In this document: one piece after another, positions 5,470 through 14,296 of the stretch
Numbering within the stretch: the stretch's first letter is position 1
How the letters are laid out: every line of letters starts with the position of its first letter
DNA from: an uncultured Bacilli bacterium
GTDB taxonomy: Bacteria > Bacillota_I > Bacilli_A > RF39 > UBA660
Direction: 5' to 3'
Assembly: GCA_910586295.1 (NCBI GenBank)
Contig: CAJUGE010000084.1
Span: 1 to 29,079, forward strand
DNA: 29,079 bases
Translations under genes and position numbers: made by a program
Notes under the pieces: generated by a model
Told to the model about the DNA's origin: nothing
The model's input: only the letters and a program-made list of their open reading frames with translations
Database searches by the model: none

Positions 5470-7350
5470 ATGAAAATGAAAGAATTTAAAACAGAATCTA
5501 AGAAACTAATGGATTTGATGATAAATTCAATTTATACTAATAAAGAAATATTTTTGAGAGAGATTATATCTAATGCAAGTGATGCGATTGATAAACTACA
5601 TTATAAGTCTTTGACTGATAGTAATATTAAAGTTAATAAAGATGAATTTAAAATTAATATAAGTATTGATAAAGATAAGAGACTTTTAATTATTAGTGAT
5701 AATGGTATCGGTATGAGTAAAGAAGAACTTGAAAATAATTTAGGTACTATTGCTAAGAGTGGTAGTGAGGATTTTAAAGCTAATAATGAGCATAAAGAAG
5801 ATATAGATATTATAGGACAGTTTGGAGTTGGTTTTTATTCTGCTTTTATGGTTTCTAGTAAAGTAGAGGTAATATCACGTGCTTATGGAAGTGAAGAAGC
5901 AAATATGTGGGTAAGTGAAGGAGTAGATGGATATTCTATAAGTAAATGTGATAAAGATAGTTATGGAACAGATATTATTCTTACTATTAAAAGTGGTGAA
6001 GAGTATAATGAATATCTAGATAATTATAAAATACAGGAGTTAATAAGAAAGTATAGTGATTATATTACAGTGCCTATTAATATGGATGTAGAACATAGAC
6101 ACTTAAAAGAAAAGAAGAATGAGAGTGATAAAGATGAGTACGAGACAGTAATAGAAAATCAGACTATAAATAGTTTAGTGCCTCTTTGGAAGAGAAATAA
6201 GTCTAAAATAAGTGAGGAGGAATATAATACTTTTTATTCTGATAAGTTCTTTGATTATGAAACACCTTTGTTACATATTCATACCATGGCTGAGGGTAGT
6301 GTAAATTATAATTCACTTCTTTATGTTCCAAGTCATGCTCCATATGACTTCTATACTAAGGATTATGAGAAAGGATTACAACTATATTCTAATGGTGTTC
6401 TTATAATGGAAAAATGTGGGGAGTTACTTCCAGATTATTTTAGTTTTGTTAAGGGTATTGTGGATTCACCAGATTTATCTTTAAATATTTCAAGAGAGAC
6501 TTTGCAACAAGATAAAGTTCTTAAGACTATTGCTAAATCTATAGAAAGTAAGATAAGAAAAGAATTAGAGGTTATGAGAGATGAGAAACGTGAAGATTAT
6601 GAGAAATTTATTAATGCTTTTGGTGCTCAGTTAAAATATGGTATATATGCTAATTACGGAATGGATAAAGATAAATTACAAGATTTAGTTATGTTTTATT
6701 CATCTAATGATGGAAAGTATACTACTTTGAAAGAGTATGTTTCTCGCAAGGGGGAGGAACAGAAAAATATATATTATGCAGCAGGAGAGAGTATTAGTAA
6801 AATAGAGAATAGTCCTAAGGTTTCTTCATTTAAAGATAAGTATGAGATACTTTATTGTATAGAAAATGTTGATGAGTTTGCTCTTAAAGTTATAAATGAA
6901 TATGAAGGTTTAAAATTAGTTAATGTTAATAGTGAAGATATTCATGAAGAGGATAACGAGAAACAAGAAGAAGTTAATAAGATTAACGATGAATATAAAG
7001 ATATGTTTAATTTAATGAAAGAGGCAGTTACAGAATTAAAAGATATTAAATTTACTACTGATTTAAAGAATCATCCTGTTTGTCTTAGTAGTAGTGGAGA
7101 AATAAGTTTAGAGATGGAGAAAACTTTAAGTCATATGCCTAATTCAGAGTTCATAAAGGCTGAGAAAGTGCTTTTGGTTAATAGTAATCATAAGATTGCT
7201 GATAAACTTAAAGAGTTATATAATAGTGATAAAGACAAACTTAAGGATTATACTAAAGTACTTTATGCTATGTCTAGATTAATGGAGGGGCTTTCAATAG
7301 ATAATCCTCTAGAGATAAGTAATTTGGTGTGTGAGTATTTAGATAAATAA
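5470..7350 (+). CDS. htpG: Molecular chaperone HtpG (Hsp90)
   Basis: This is a cytosolic ATP-dependent chaperone. From ATG 5470 the product is 626 residues, the normal HtpG length. The GHKL ATPase motifs are all present: EIISNASDAIDKLHY (with the catalytic Glu and Mg-binding Asn), DNGIGMS, GTIAKSGS and the lid IGQFGVGFYSAFMV. The middle-domain Arg motif is kept in LNISRETLQQD, and the C-terminal dimerisation region ends LCEY-type helices. MKMKEFKTESKKLMDLM is the usual beginning; the frame is open upstream to ATG 5443 but that overlaps the second CIRCE-like site. The gene is monocistronic between two terminators and is likely HrcA-controlled. Confidence 0.97.
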   Translation: MKMKEFKTESKKLMDLMINSIYTNKEIFLREIISNASDAIDKLHYKSLTDSNIKVNKDEFKINISIDKDKRLLIISDNGIGMSKEELENNLGTIAKSGSEDFKANNEHKEDIDIIGQFGVGFYSAFMVSSKVEVISRAYGSEEANMWVSEGVDGYSISKCDKDSYGTDIILTIKSGEEYNEYLDNYKIQELIRKYSDYITVPINMDVEHRHLKEKKNESDKDEYETVIENQTINSLVPLWKRNKSKISEEEYNTFYSDKFFDYETPLLHIHTMAEGSVNYNSLLYVPSHAPYDFYTKDYEKGLQLYSNGVLIMEKCGELLPDYFSFVKGIVDSPDLSLNISRETLQQDKVLKTIAKSIESKIRKELEVMRDEKREDYEKFINAFGAQLKYGIYANYGMDKDKLQDLVMFYSSNDGKYTTLKEYVSRKGEEQKNIYYAAGESISKIENSPKVSSFKDKYEILYCIENVDEFALKVINEYEGLKLVNVNSEDIHEEDNEKQEEVNKINDEYKDMFNLMKEAVTELKDIKFTTDLKNHPVCLSSSGEISLEMEKTLSHMPNSEFIKAEKVLLVNSNHKIADKLKELYNSDKDKLKDYTKVLYAMSRLMEGLSIDNPLEISNLVCEYLDK

Positions 7351-7354
7351 AAGA

Positions 7355-7388
7355 GAAAAATTTATTGATGGTTAGTCAATAAATTTTT
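7355..7388. terminator. Bidirectional terminator between htpG and the convergent small gene
   Basis: AAAAATTTATTGA and TCAATAAATTTTT form a long A/T-rich stem around the loop TGGTTAG, with T runs on both strands. The stop codon of the minus-strand gene lies in the loop. Confidence 0.75.
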
Positions 7389-7626
7389 TATATTTGTCAT
7401 AAAGTTCTAATAATTTGTTATATGAAGAAGGACTTAATTCACTTTTGTATTCATTTAGTACTTCTAAAGCATGCCCATCTAACATATCATCTAGTCTAGT
7501 ATTTATTATATTTATAAAAAGATTTGCTTCGTTATCTGAAACTTCTGTTCCTTCTTTTAATGCGTATTCTTTAACTTGGTTTGGTGTTAGTTTTTTTGCA
7601 TATTTTTTGATTAATTCTTTATACAT
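7372..7626 (-). CDS. Small DUF2624-like protein
   Basis: This 84-residue, all-helical, soluble protein has the pattern KKYAKKLTPNQVKEYALKEG, an Ala/Asn segment (DNEANLFINIINTR), and a terminal helix around NKLLELYDKYKKF. The order and spacing resemble Bacillus YqfT/DUF2624, a small cytosolic family of unknown function, but I judge this from pattern memory only. An AGGAGGT ribosome binding site lies just upstream of ATG 7626. It is convergent with htpG. Confidence 0.7.
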   Translation of the reverse strand: MYKELIKKYAKKLTPNQVKEYALKEGTEVSDNEANLFINIINTRLDDMLDGHALEVLNEYKSELSPSSYNKLLELYDKYKKFID

Positions 7627-7713
7627 ATATACCTCCTAGTAGTTATTTTATTTTATTGTTGTTAATTTTATAACATAATATAATATACTTGTACAAAAGT
7701 TTATACTTTTTTC

Positions 7714-7742
7714 TTGATTTTTATTTAAAAATGGTGTATTAT
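7714..7742 (+). promoter_or_regulatory. Promoter of the TPR cluster
   Basis: TTGATT (7714-7719), a 17-base spacer and TATTAT (7737-7742), about 33 bases before the GTG start of the first TPR gene. Confidence 0.5.
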
Positions 7743-7775
7743 ATGTTACAAATATTGCTTAGGGGGTAAGTAGTT

Positions 7776-9491
7776 GTGATAAAATTGAATACATTAATTG
7801 ATATTTTTAAGTGTTTAAAAAGTAATGGAATTATTAGTATAGATGATTTGCTTTTACATGGGCTTACAAATAAAGATGTAAATATGTTAGTAAAGAGTGG
7901 AATTTTAAAGTATGATAATGTGTTTTATAGTTTTGGTACTATTGAGAAGTTGTATGAATATGGTACTTTATTATTAGAAAAAGAAAATTATAAAAATGCT
8001 AAAAAATGTTTTGAAGCTTGTATTTTAATTGATTCAAAGTGTTCTCAAGCATATTTTATGTTATTTCTTTTGAATATAAAAAATTCTGCGTATGATAAAG
8101 CTTTTTTATATTATGATGGTTTTTGTGAAGATATAAAATATAGAGTTCAAGCTAGAGTGTTCATTTACTTGTTAAGTAAGTTAATTAGTGTTCCTGCTAA
8201 GTATGAGAGTAGTCTTTCTAAAGACGAAATAATGAATATGGAATCTAAAGAGGAAATTAAATATTTTATAGAAAGTCAAAGCTGTGATAGTGTAATGGTT
8301 GCTATTAGTAGGTTTATACAAGATAAAGGGACTTTTACTTTGAGAGATAAAGTTTTAAGTAATTTAGTTCAAAGGATTAAAAAAAGAAATAAAAGAAGAA
8401 GAAATAAGATTTTAAATTTAATAATGGATGAAAACTATGAAGAATTAATGAGTTATTTAGAAAATTTGGATGAGTTAACTAAATTTCAGAAATATGTTTT
8501 GAAACTTGTAAGAGTTATTGTTTCTAAACCAAGTATTTATAATACTAAGTTATGTGAAAATGTTTTTGAGGCTATAGATAATTATAATTTTGAATTAGCA
8601 TTATATATGTGCGGTGAGAGAAATGATAATTTAGATTTAAATGAAGATACTAGTGTTATGTATATTCTTCTTAAAAAGATAAATGAAGATTTAGGATTAA
8701 TTAATAAAGAAGAAACTCCCACTGTTGAGGATGGAGAAGAATACTCTTGGCTTATGGATGAAGTTTATAGAAATGGATTAGTTTTGTTTTATAAAGATGA
8801 TTCAATATATTCTAAAGTAGATGAGATTTTAAATAGATATTCTAGTTTAAAAGTATTTTATGGAGACAATTATGTAGCATTTAAATATTCGCCAGTGTTT
8901 GTTCATTTAGTAGATTATAAAAAGATTATTAGTGAGGCAGAACATTATTATAATATGAATAATTTATACTCTAGTCTTAAGAGTTTTAGAAAGATATTAG
9001 AAAGTAAAAATCCTGAACCTTTTGTATTTGCAAGATTAGGACTTATTTATTTGAGACTTAATAAATATAGTGTTGCTTCTGATTATTTAAGAGTTGCAAC
9101 TTCATTATCTAGTGTATTTGATTTTACTGAATTATTGGATTTAATAGATTCTAATAGTTATGAAGGTGAGTTTAAACCTTACTCTAAGTTTAGTGTAAGA
9201 GACTTTTGTAATGATATAGATAAGTTAAAGAAAAACAGTAAAATTAGAAAATGTGTAGAATCAATAGTAAGCGGTAAGTGTTCTTTAGATGAGATTAATA
9301 AATTATCTTGTGAGGAAAAACAAATGGCTACTTTAGCTATTGCAAGAGAATATTATCATTTGGGTGAATATAAAAAAGGTGATAAAGTTTTAAGAGTTTT
9401 TGAAAAAATGGAAGATAAATCTAGAGAAATGTTAGACTTATTAGAGGAAACTAGAATAAACAAATTATTTTATAAATATAGGGGGAAGTGA
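7776..9491 (+). CDS. TPR protein 1: winged-helix-like N-terminus, TPR body, family-specific C-terminus
   Basis: The 571-residue protein has no signal or membrane segment. Residues about 8-50 look like a winged helix of the type seen at the start of AbiEi-like proteins (IISIDDLLLHGLTNKDVNML, then VKSGIL). A TPR pair follows (YGTLLLEKENYKNAKKCFEA, about 59-78). A second TPR block is near 390-445 (YSSLKSFRKILESKNPEPF, LGLIYLRLNKYSVASDYL), and a C-terminal module has IAREYYHLGEYKKGDKVL and FYKY. The first half aligns by eye along its length with TPR protein 3; the second half aligns with TPR protein 5. The start is GTG 7776, with AGGGGG upstream. It heads a tight cluster. Function is unknown; a protein-protein scaffold or regulator is the most that can be said. 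Confidence 0.85.
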   Translation: MIKLNTLIDIFKCLKSNGIISIDDLLLHGLTNKDVNMLVKSGILKYDNVFYSFGTIEKLYEYGTLLLEKENYKNAKKCFEACILIDSKCSQAYFMLFLLNIKNSAYDKAFLYYDGFCEDIKYRVQARVFIYLLSKLISVPAKYESSLSKDEIMNMESKEEIKYFIESQSCDSVMVAISRFIQDKGTFTLRDKVLSNLVQRIKKRNKRRRNKILNLIMDENYEELMSYLENLDELTKFQKYVLKLVRVIVSKPSIYNTKLCENVFEAIDNYNFELALYMCGERNDNLDLNEDTSVMYILLKKINEDLGLINKEETPTVEDGEEYSWLMDEVYRNGLVLFYKDDSIYSKVDEILNRYSSLKVFYGDNYVAFKYSPVFVHLVDYKKIISEAEHYYNMNNLYSSLKSFRKILESKNPEPFVFARLGLIYLRLNKYSVASDYLRVATSLSSVFDFTELLDLIDSNSYEGEFKPYSKFSVRDFCNDIDKLKKNSKIRKCVESIVSGKCSLDEINKLSCEEKQMATLAIAREYYHLGEYKKGDKVLRVFEKMEDKSREMLDLLEETRINKLFYKYRGK

Positions 9492-9495
9492 TATT

Positions 9496-10470
9496 ATGGT
9501 TAATTATAAAGAAATGTATGATACTGGTGTTAGTTTAATTAATGCTGGTAAATTAGTGGATGCAATTCCATACTTTAATAAGGCAAAAGAAGATAGAGAG
9601 TGTAGGTTTTGTTCTTTGATGAAACTTTATAACTTATATTTAAGATTATCTTATTATTCTAAGTGTAGAGAAATGTTAGAAGAAGTCTCAGACTTATTGT
9701 TTGATGATCAATTATTTTCTATACGAGCACAGCTTGACTTGATTGAACTAAATTTTCATAACGCTTTAGAAGAATTTGGAAATTGTATGAATTTTAATAC
9801 TCCTTATAATAATGCTTATTATACATCATTTTATGGAATTGCTGATTTATATAGTGAATTCGGCTTTTATGATATTGCTAGGAATATGTATGAGACTGTG
9901 ATGACAAATGATGCTCATCTTGCTTCTTCTGCGTTTAGAATAATTAAGTTAGATTTGCTTGAAGGTGATTATAGACATGCTAAGAAGATTTTAGAAAGTG
10001 ATGAGAGAATTAAAAGTGAAGGAAAAAAATATATTAATAATTCTTTATTGATTGATTATTTATTAGGAATAGATATTAGTAAAAGAATAGAGAAAAGTTG
10101 GATGGGACAAATACTTATTGATGATACGTCTAAAACTTCTATTAAACATATTTCGGAACATAAAAAATTACAAGATGATTCCTTGTCCTATTTTGATGAA
10201 AATATAAATCTTGCTAATTTGTATGAAGAAGTTAAGGAAAGAATTAAAAAAATGAATTTTACTTCTTTAGCAATATATAATTATTATATATTTAGAATGG
10301 GTAGAGATATAGGTTATTTTAATGGAGTACCGACTCAAGATATTTGTGTAAATGCAATTATAGGTACTGATAAAATAATAACTATGTATCCTGTAAATTT
10401 ATCTAGTGAGTTTAATAGAGAAGGATTACTTGAAAATCAAGAATTATTACTTAGAAGGGGTGTGAGATAG
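9496..10470 (+). CDS. TPR protein 2
   Basis: The 324-residue soluble protein starts directly with TPRs (YDTGVSLINAGKLVDAIPYF, residues 8-27) and continues with helical repeats to about 180 (YGIADLYSEFGFYDIARNMY). Its last third differs: a linker, then a compact region with NYYIFRMGRDIGYFNGVP and CVNAIIGTDKIITMYPVNL, which I do not recognise and which is not seen in the neighbouring TPR proteins. It starts 4 bases after TPR protein 1, and the next gene begins immediately after its stop, so the genes are surely co-transcribed. No catalytic motif is apparent. Confidence 0.85.
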   Translation: MVNYKEMYDTGVSLINAGKLVDAIPYFNKAKEDRECRFCSLMKLYNLYLRLSYYSKCREMLEEVSDLLFDDQLFSIRAQLDLIELNFHNALEEFGNCMNFNTPYNNAYYTSFYGIADLYSEFGFYDIARNMYETVMTNDAHLASSAFRIIKLDLLEGDYRHAKKILESDERIKSEGKKYINNSLLIDYLLGIDISKRIEKSWMGQILIDDTSKTSIKHISEHKKLQDDSLSYFDENINLANLYEEVKERIKKMNFTSLAIYNYYIFRMGRDIGYFNGVPTQDICVNAIIGTDKIITMYPVNLSSEFNREGLLENQELLLRRGVR

Positions 10471-12159
10471 ATGTTAACAGAAGAAAAAATAAGATTTGTT
10501 AGAGAAAAATTAAAAGAAAGAGAAAAAGTGGCAACTAAAGAGTTATTACAAGGTGGTATTGATAATAATGATATTATTAGATTAAAGAAACTTGGTATTA
10601 TAGAAAGTTCTAAATGGGGGCATTACAAATTAGTAGATGTTTCTAAATATTATGATGAGGCTATTAAAGCGGTTGAAAGTAAAGAATATGGTAAAGCAGT
10701 AGAATTTTTTGAAAAATCTATTAATGTTAGTTTTAATGTTATGGAGTCAAATTATTATTTATTTTTGATAAGTGTGCTTAATAATAATTTAGATGATGCA
10801 TTTAAGTATTTTGAAGTTTTATATAATAAACAAAATGATATTATAAGTAAGGGAGACTTGAATTTCTATCTATATATGATTAGCTATTATAATTCTGTAC
10901 CAAGTGAATATTGCAAAATAGTTAGAAATATGAAAATAGAAGATACTTTGGATAGTAAGAAAAAATACATGATTTCTAGAGAAGTTAAGAATCAATTTTT
11001 TAATAAGAGATTTATAAATTCTAGAAAATCAATTGTTTTAAGTGAAGGCTTTCAATCAAGAGTTATTTATCATATTATTTCAAAAGTAATAGATGCTCTT
11101 AATACTGAGAAAAGACAACTTATTGATTTGATTAAAGAAAAGAAATATGAGGAAGTTTATGAATATTATTTAGATATAGAAAGTTACCGTGATTTAGCAG
11201 ACTATGAGACTATTTGTTTAGATATAGTAGAGGAAATAGTCCAAATTTTCAAATTGGGGGGGGTATTACCAAAGAGTAATAAAGTTATGACTAATATTCT
11301 TAGTGTTGCTATAGGTAATAAAGATTATAAGCGTGCTTTAGAAATTAATGTTCAATTTAATAAAAGTAAAGGCATTAATAATAGTACTAATCAGATTAAT
11401 TTATTATTGGTTGCGATTAATGATATTATAGATAATATTGATGAAGTTAGAGAAGAAATAAAAACTAATGGAAATGAAGAAGTGGAAACTCAAGGATTAG
11501 AAGAAACTCAAGATTATAATAAGTTAGTTGATTACTTAATGAACGAGAGAATAGAAGATTTTATAGCTGAGTTAAAGAATTATTTAACTAGTTTAAATAA
11601 ACAGGAGTATATGTTTTTGATTATGAATTTAGTTAAGATAGATAGTATGCTAGAAGATAATATGTATAGTAGAACTATGATGAAGTTATCTTTAATTGTA
11701 AGTGGGAAGTTTAGTTTTGAAATTTCAGAATATGTTATGTGTTTTTATGAGTATTTGGCAATGAAAAGGTTTGAAGTTGCAAGTATTTATTTAGATATTA
11801 TAGAGAGTGCTAAGGAAAGAAAAATAACAAGTTTTAGTGTAACTGGTTTTAGAGAGATATTTGATAAGAAAGTTAATGATAGTGGTAAGTTATTCTCTGG
11901 TGTTACTTCTTCATTAGAAGTTAGGAGAAGATATACTTTTGAAGACTTGAATATTCAATATACTTTGGAAGATTTAAAACGTAGTAAAGTTTTGATGCTA
12001 GATGCTAATGTAGATAATGAATATATAAAGGAAGTTGTTAGTGAATTAAATGATGTTCTTTGCTTTGAAATTAATATAGATGGAGAAGAACGTATGATGT
12101 TAAAATATAAAGAAGTTAGTGAAGAAGAAGGAGTAAGGTTATCCATTAGGATGAAGTGA
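10471..12159 (+). CDS. TPR protein 3: winged-helix-like N-terminus and TPR body
   Basis: This is a 562-residue soluble protein. Residues 5-50 again look like an AbiEi-type winged helix (KVATKELLQGGIDNNDIIRL, then KKLGIIE and GHYKL). TPRs follow (YYDEAIKAVESKEYGKAVEF, about 56-75). Alignment by eye with the first 320 residues of TPR protein 1 holds throughout, including a shared SVPxxY (SVPSEY here, SVPAKY there). The C-terminal 200 residues have no counterpart in protein 1 and end with strand-like segments (LMLDANVDNEYIKEVV, RMMLKYKEVSEEEG). The ATG directly follows the stop of the previous gene, and the 3' end overlaps the GTG of the membrane-protein gene by GTGA. A decayed copy of its 3' end lies at 13101-13155. 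Confidence 0.85.
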   Translation: MLTEEKIRFVREKLKEREKVATKELLQGGIDNNDIIRLKKLGIIESSKWGHYKLVDVSKYYDEAIKAVESKEYGKAVEFFEKSINVSFNVMESNYYLFLISVLNNNLDDAFKYFEVLYNKQNDIISKGDLNFYLYMISYYNSVPSEYCKIVRNMKIEDTLDSKKKYMISREVKNQFFNKRFINSRKSIVLSEGFQSRVIYHIISKVIDALNTEKRQLIDLIKEKKYEEVYEYYLDIESYRDLADYETICLDIVEEIVQIFKLGGVLPKSNKVMTNILSVAIGNKDYKRALEINVQFNKSKGINNSTNQINLLLVAINDIIDNIDEVREEIKTNGNEEVETQGLEETQDYNKLVDYLMNERIEDFIAELKNYLTSLNKQEYMFLIMNLVKIDSMLEDNMYSRTMMKLSLIVSGKFSFEISEYVMCFYEYLAMKRFEVASIYLDIIESAKERKITSFSVTGFREIFDKKVNDSGKLFSGVTSSLEVRRRYTFEDLNIQYTLEDLKRSKVLMLDANVDNEYIKEVVSELNDVLCFEINIDGEERMMLKYKEVSEEEGVRLSIRMK

Positions 12160-13067
12160 AAGAAATGATGTTTAAAATGAAAAAGAAAGATAATATAAAT
12201 AAAGTAGAGAGTTCTACTGAACATGAAATTGATGTAAATAGATTGATAAGTTGTGCAGACAATGGTTGTGCTCTTAATAATGAAGAAATGAAGATTTATC
12301 TAAAACATTTAATAGCAAATAAAGATAAATATATTAATCATTTATATAAATATAAAGAGATAGGTAGTTTTGATGATGGTTTTGTAAGAGGAATTTTAGA
12401 AGGTTTAACTGGGGTAATAAGTGGTATTATAACTGGGATAGGTATGATATCAATAATTCTGAATCTCGTTGACGGAAATATTCCAGGAATAATAACTTGT
12501 TTAACAATAATGGGGATGGTAGATATACCGACATCTATCTTTTTTGTAGCAAATAGAGTAATAAGAAGAATAATAGCAACTAATAAAGTTAATAGAAAAA
12601 TTAATGATTTACAAAATGCTATTTCTTTAGAAGATGCAACAAAGTTAGATAAATCTTTAGTAGAAATAAAAGAAACGCTTAAGTCGCTAACCGCTCCTAG
12701 TGTGGAACGTTCAAAAGATGCTTTTATTGAAATTATAGAGAATGATATGAGAACTGTGGTTGGTTTAAAATATTTGGGCTACGAAAAAGATTTATTGAAA
12801 CTTGTAGGTGTAGCAGAAAGTTATATAACTAGAAGACAAGAAATGAATGGGACTGATACTTTATTATTTCCAAGTGAATGGTTTAAAACTATAGCTAAGA
12901 TTGAATTAAAATTTAAGAATTTATCTGAATTTCAAACAGAACAAGCTGATTTAATAGCATCACTAGCTAGGATGAAAGAAATTTTAACTAGCGAGAATAT
13001 TACTTATCAAGTTCAAGCTGAAACATCAGAAAAAGATGATGAATATACACCAAGATTAATGTTATAA
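12156..13067 (+). CDS. Membrane protein of the TPR cluster, function unknown
   Basis: The 303-residue protein is Lys-rich at the N-terminus. It has two hydrophobic membrane segments (about residues 86-105, GVISGIITGIGMISIILNLV, and 109-134, IPGIITCLTIMGMVDIPTS then IFFVAN) and a long charged cytosolic C-terminus of about 165 residues with coiled-coil character. The likely start is GTG 12156, overlapping the previous stop as GTGA and preceded by TAGGATGA; ATG 12165 is the alternative. As the only membrane protein of the cluster it could dock the TPR proteins at the membrane, which is inference. No family recognised. Confidence 0.8.
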   Translation: MKEMMFKMKKKDNINKVESSTEHEIDVNRLISCADNGCALNNEEMKIYLKHLIANKDKYINHLYKYKEIGSFDDGFVRGILEGLTGVISGIITGIGMISIILNLVDGNIPGIITCLTIMGMVDIPTSIFFVANRVIRRIIATNKVNRKINDLQNAISLEDATKLDKSLVEIKETLKSLTAPSVERSKDAFIEIIENDMRTVVGLKYLGYEKDLLKLVGVAESYITRRQEMNGTDTLLFPSEWFKTIAKIELKFKNLSEFQTEQADLIASLARMKEILTSENITYQVQAETSEKDDEYTPRLML

Positions 13068-13100
13068 ATATAATTAATTGCTATATAGTGATTAAGGTCA

Positions 13101-13155
13101 TTAAAAATGTAAAGAAGTAAGTGAAGAGAGTTAAGTTTGTCTATTAGAATGAAAC
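13101..13155 (+). pseudogene. Decayed copy of the 3' end of the TPR protein 3 gene
   Basis: This non-coding stretch resembles the last 60 bases of the gene ending at 12159. TTAAAAATGTAAAGAAGTAA here matches TTAAAATATAAAGAAGTTAG there; GTGAAGAG and CTATTAGAATGAA match GTGAAGAA and CCATTAGGATGAA in the same order. Frames are broken by small indels. It points to a past duplication or loss of a further TPR gene between 13067 and 13210. Confidence 0.5.
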
Positions 13156-13163
13156 TCTTTTTT
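13127..13163 (+). terminator. Possible terminator before TPR protein 5
   Basis: AGAGTT (13127-13132) pairs with AACTCT (13153-13158), followed by a T run. The loop is about 20 bases with an alternative inner pairing AGTTT/AAACT, so efficiency is uncertain. Confidence 0.45.
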
Positions 13164-13209
13164 CTAATATGCTTTTGTGATAGAATAGTATTATGTTTTG
13201 GAGGGTATT

Positions 13210-14058
13210 ATGAATATAGAAGATATTTTAAATGAAGTAAATAATGTAGGACTTTGTATACTTCCTAGTATGGATTATAAAACAACATATAAATTAAGAG
13301 GTATTATACGCTCTTATAAAGTATTTACTACCTTTATGGTGAAAGATTTAAAAAATAATGAACTTAGAGTGGTGGTAAGAAATTATAAAAGAGATTTTAA
13401 TATGGACTATAGTAAACTTGCCAAAGAAGCTCTTATGTATTATAGGAGAGGTGAGTATGAGAAAAGTTTAGAAATAAATCTGCAAACTCTTTCTATGTCA
13501 TTAAATCCTAAGCCACATCCTATTATTCTTGGTAATATTGGAATGTGTTATTTAAAGTTAGGTAATTTAGAGACTGCTATTACTTATTTAGAAGTTGCGA
13601 CACTATTAAGTTCTAACAAAAATAGAAAGATTGATTATAGTGAACTTATTAGTAAATTAAGAGGACAAAAGAAGAAAGTTGTAGAGCAAGAAGATGAGGA
13701 TTATAAACCTGATGTTAATTTTGGAGAAAATGAGTTTAGTGATAGTATTTTATATGTAAGAGATATGGATAAAATAATAAGTATGATAAATAGTGGTGTA
13801 GGTATAAAGGAAGCATGTATGAGTCTTGGTTTAAGTTATGAAGAATACCTTAGAGTACTTTTAATAATTGCTCGTGAATATTATTATATAGGAAATAGTG
13901 TTCAGGGAGATAAACTTTTAAATATAGTTAAACGAGATAAAAATAAGAGTAGAAATATTGTGAAATTAATAGTAGAAATAGAAAATAATAAGAAATTTTA
14001 TCAATATAGGGAAAATGATAGAGAGAGACTAGTATTAAAGCGTAATTATTTGGTATAA
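13210..14058 (+). CDS. TPR protein 5: stand-alone counterpart of the C-terminal half of TPR protein 1
   Basis: The 282-residue soluble protein starts at ATG 13210 (GGAGGGTATT upstream; an in-frame TTG 12 bases earlier lies over the ribosome binding site). The N-terminal 70 residues (LNEVNNVGLCILPSMDY, IIRSYKVF) are a small mixed domain. TPRs follow (LAKEALMYYRRGEYEKSLEI; IGMCYLKLGNLETAITYLEV), then an acidic linker, an HTH-like helix pair (MINSGVGIKEACMSLGLSYE), and a C-terminal module with IAREYYYIGNSVQGDKLL and KKFYQYR. The last 50 residues closely match the C-terminus of TPR protein 1, and the whole protein lines up with its second half. Confidence 0.85.
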   Translation: MNIEDILNEVNNVGLCILPSMDYKTTYKLRGIIRSYKVFTTFMVKDLKNNELRVVVRNYKRDFNMDYSKLAKEALMYYRRGEYEKSLEINLQTLSMSLNPKPHPIILGNIGMCYLKLGNLETAITYLEVATLLSSNKNRKIDYSELISKLRGQKKKVVEQEDEDYKPDVNFGENEFSDSILYVRDMDKIISMINSGVGIKEACMSLGLSYEEYLRVLLIIAREYYYIGNSVQGDKLLNIVKRDKNKSRNIVKLIVEIENNKKFYQYRENDRERLVLKRNYLV

Positions 14059-14065
14059 AAAAACT

Positions 14066-14093
14066 TTGAAAAATTATAAATGTATGCTATAAT
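14066..14093 (+). promoter_or_regulatory. rpmG-efp promoter
   Basis: TTGAAA (14066-14071), a 16-base spacer and TATAAT (14088-14093) with an extended TGC. Confidence 0.75.
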
Positions 14094-14122
14094 ACACTTG
14101 TATTTGAGGGAGGTGCAGACAC

Positions 14123-14293
14123 ATGGCTAAGAAAGAAAACCGTGAGGGTGTAGCATTACAATGTTCTGTTTGTAAAGAAATAAACTACCTAACTAGTAAG
14201 AATAAAAAGAATACTGAAGGTAAACTTGAAATAAATAAACATTGTCATAGATGTAATAAGACAACAGTTCATAAAGAAAGAAAGGCGGCATAG
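14123..14293 (+). CDS. rpmG: 50S ribosomal protein L33 (four-cysteine form)
   Basis: A 56-residue basic protein encoded just before efp. It carries the L33 zinc-ribbon cysteines C14-x2-C17 and C41-x2-C44, so it is the Zn-binding (C+) form. A strong GGGAGGTG ribosome binding site precedes ATG 14123. In Firmicutes with more than one L33 the C+ and C- forms are swapped under zinc limitation; no zinc operator is visible here. Only three bases separate it from efp, so the two are co-transcribed. NKHCHRCNKTTVHKERKA is a typical L33 end. Confidence 0.93.
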   Translation: MAKKENREGVALQCSVCKEINYLTSKNKKNTEGKLEINKHCHRCNKTTVHKERKAA

Positions 14294-14296
14294 TTA

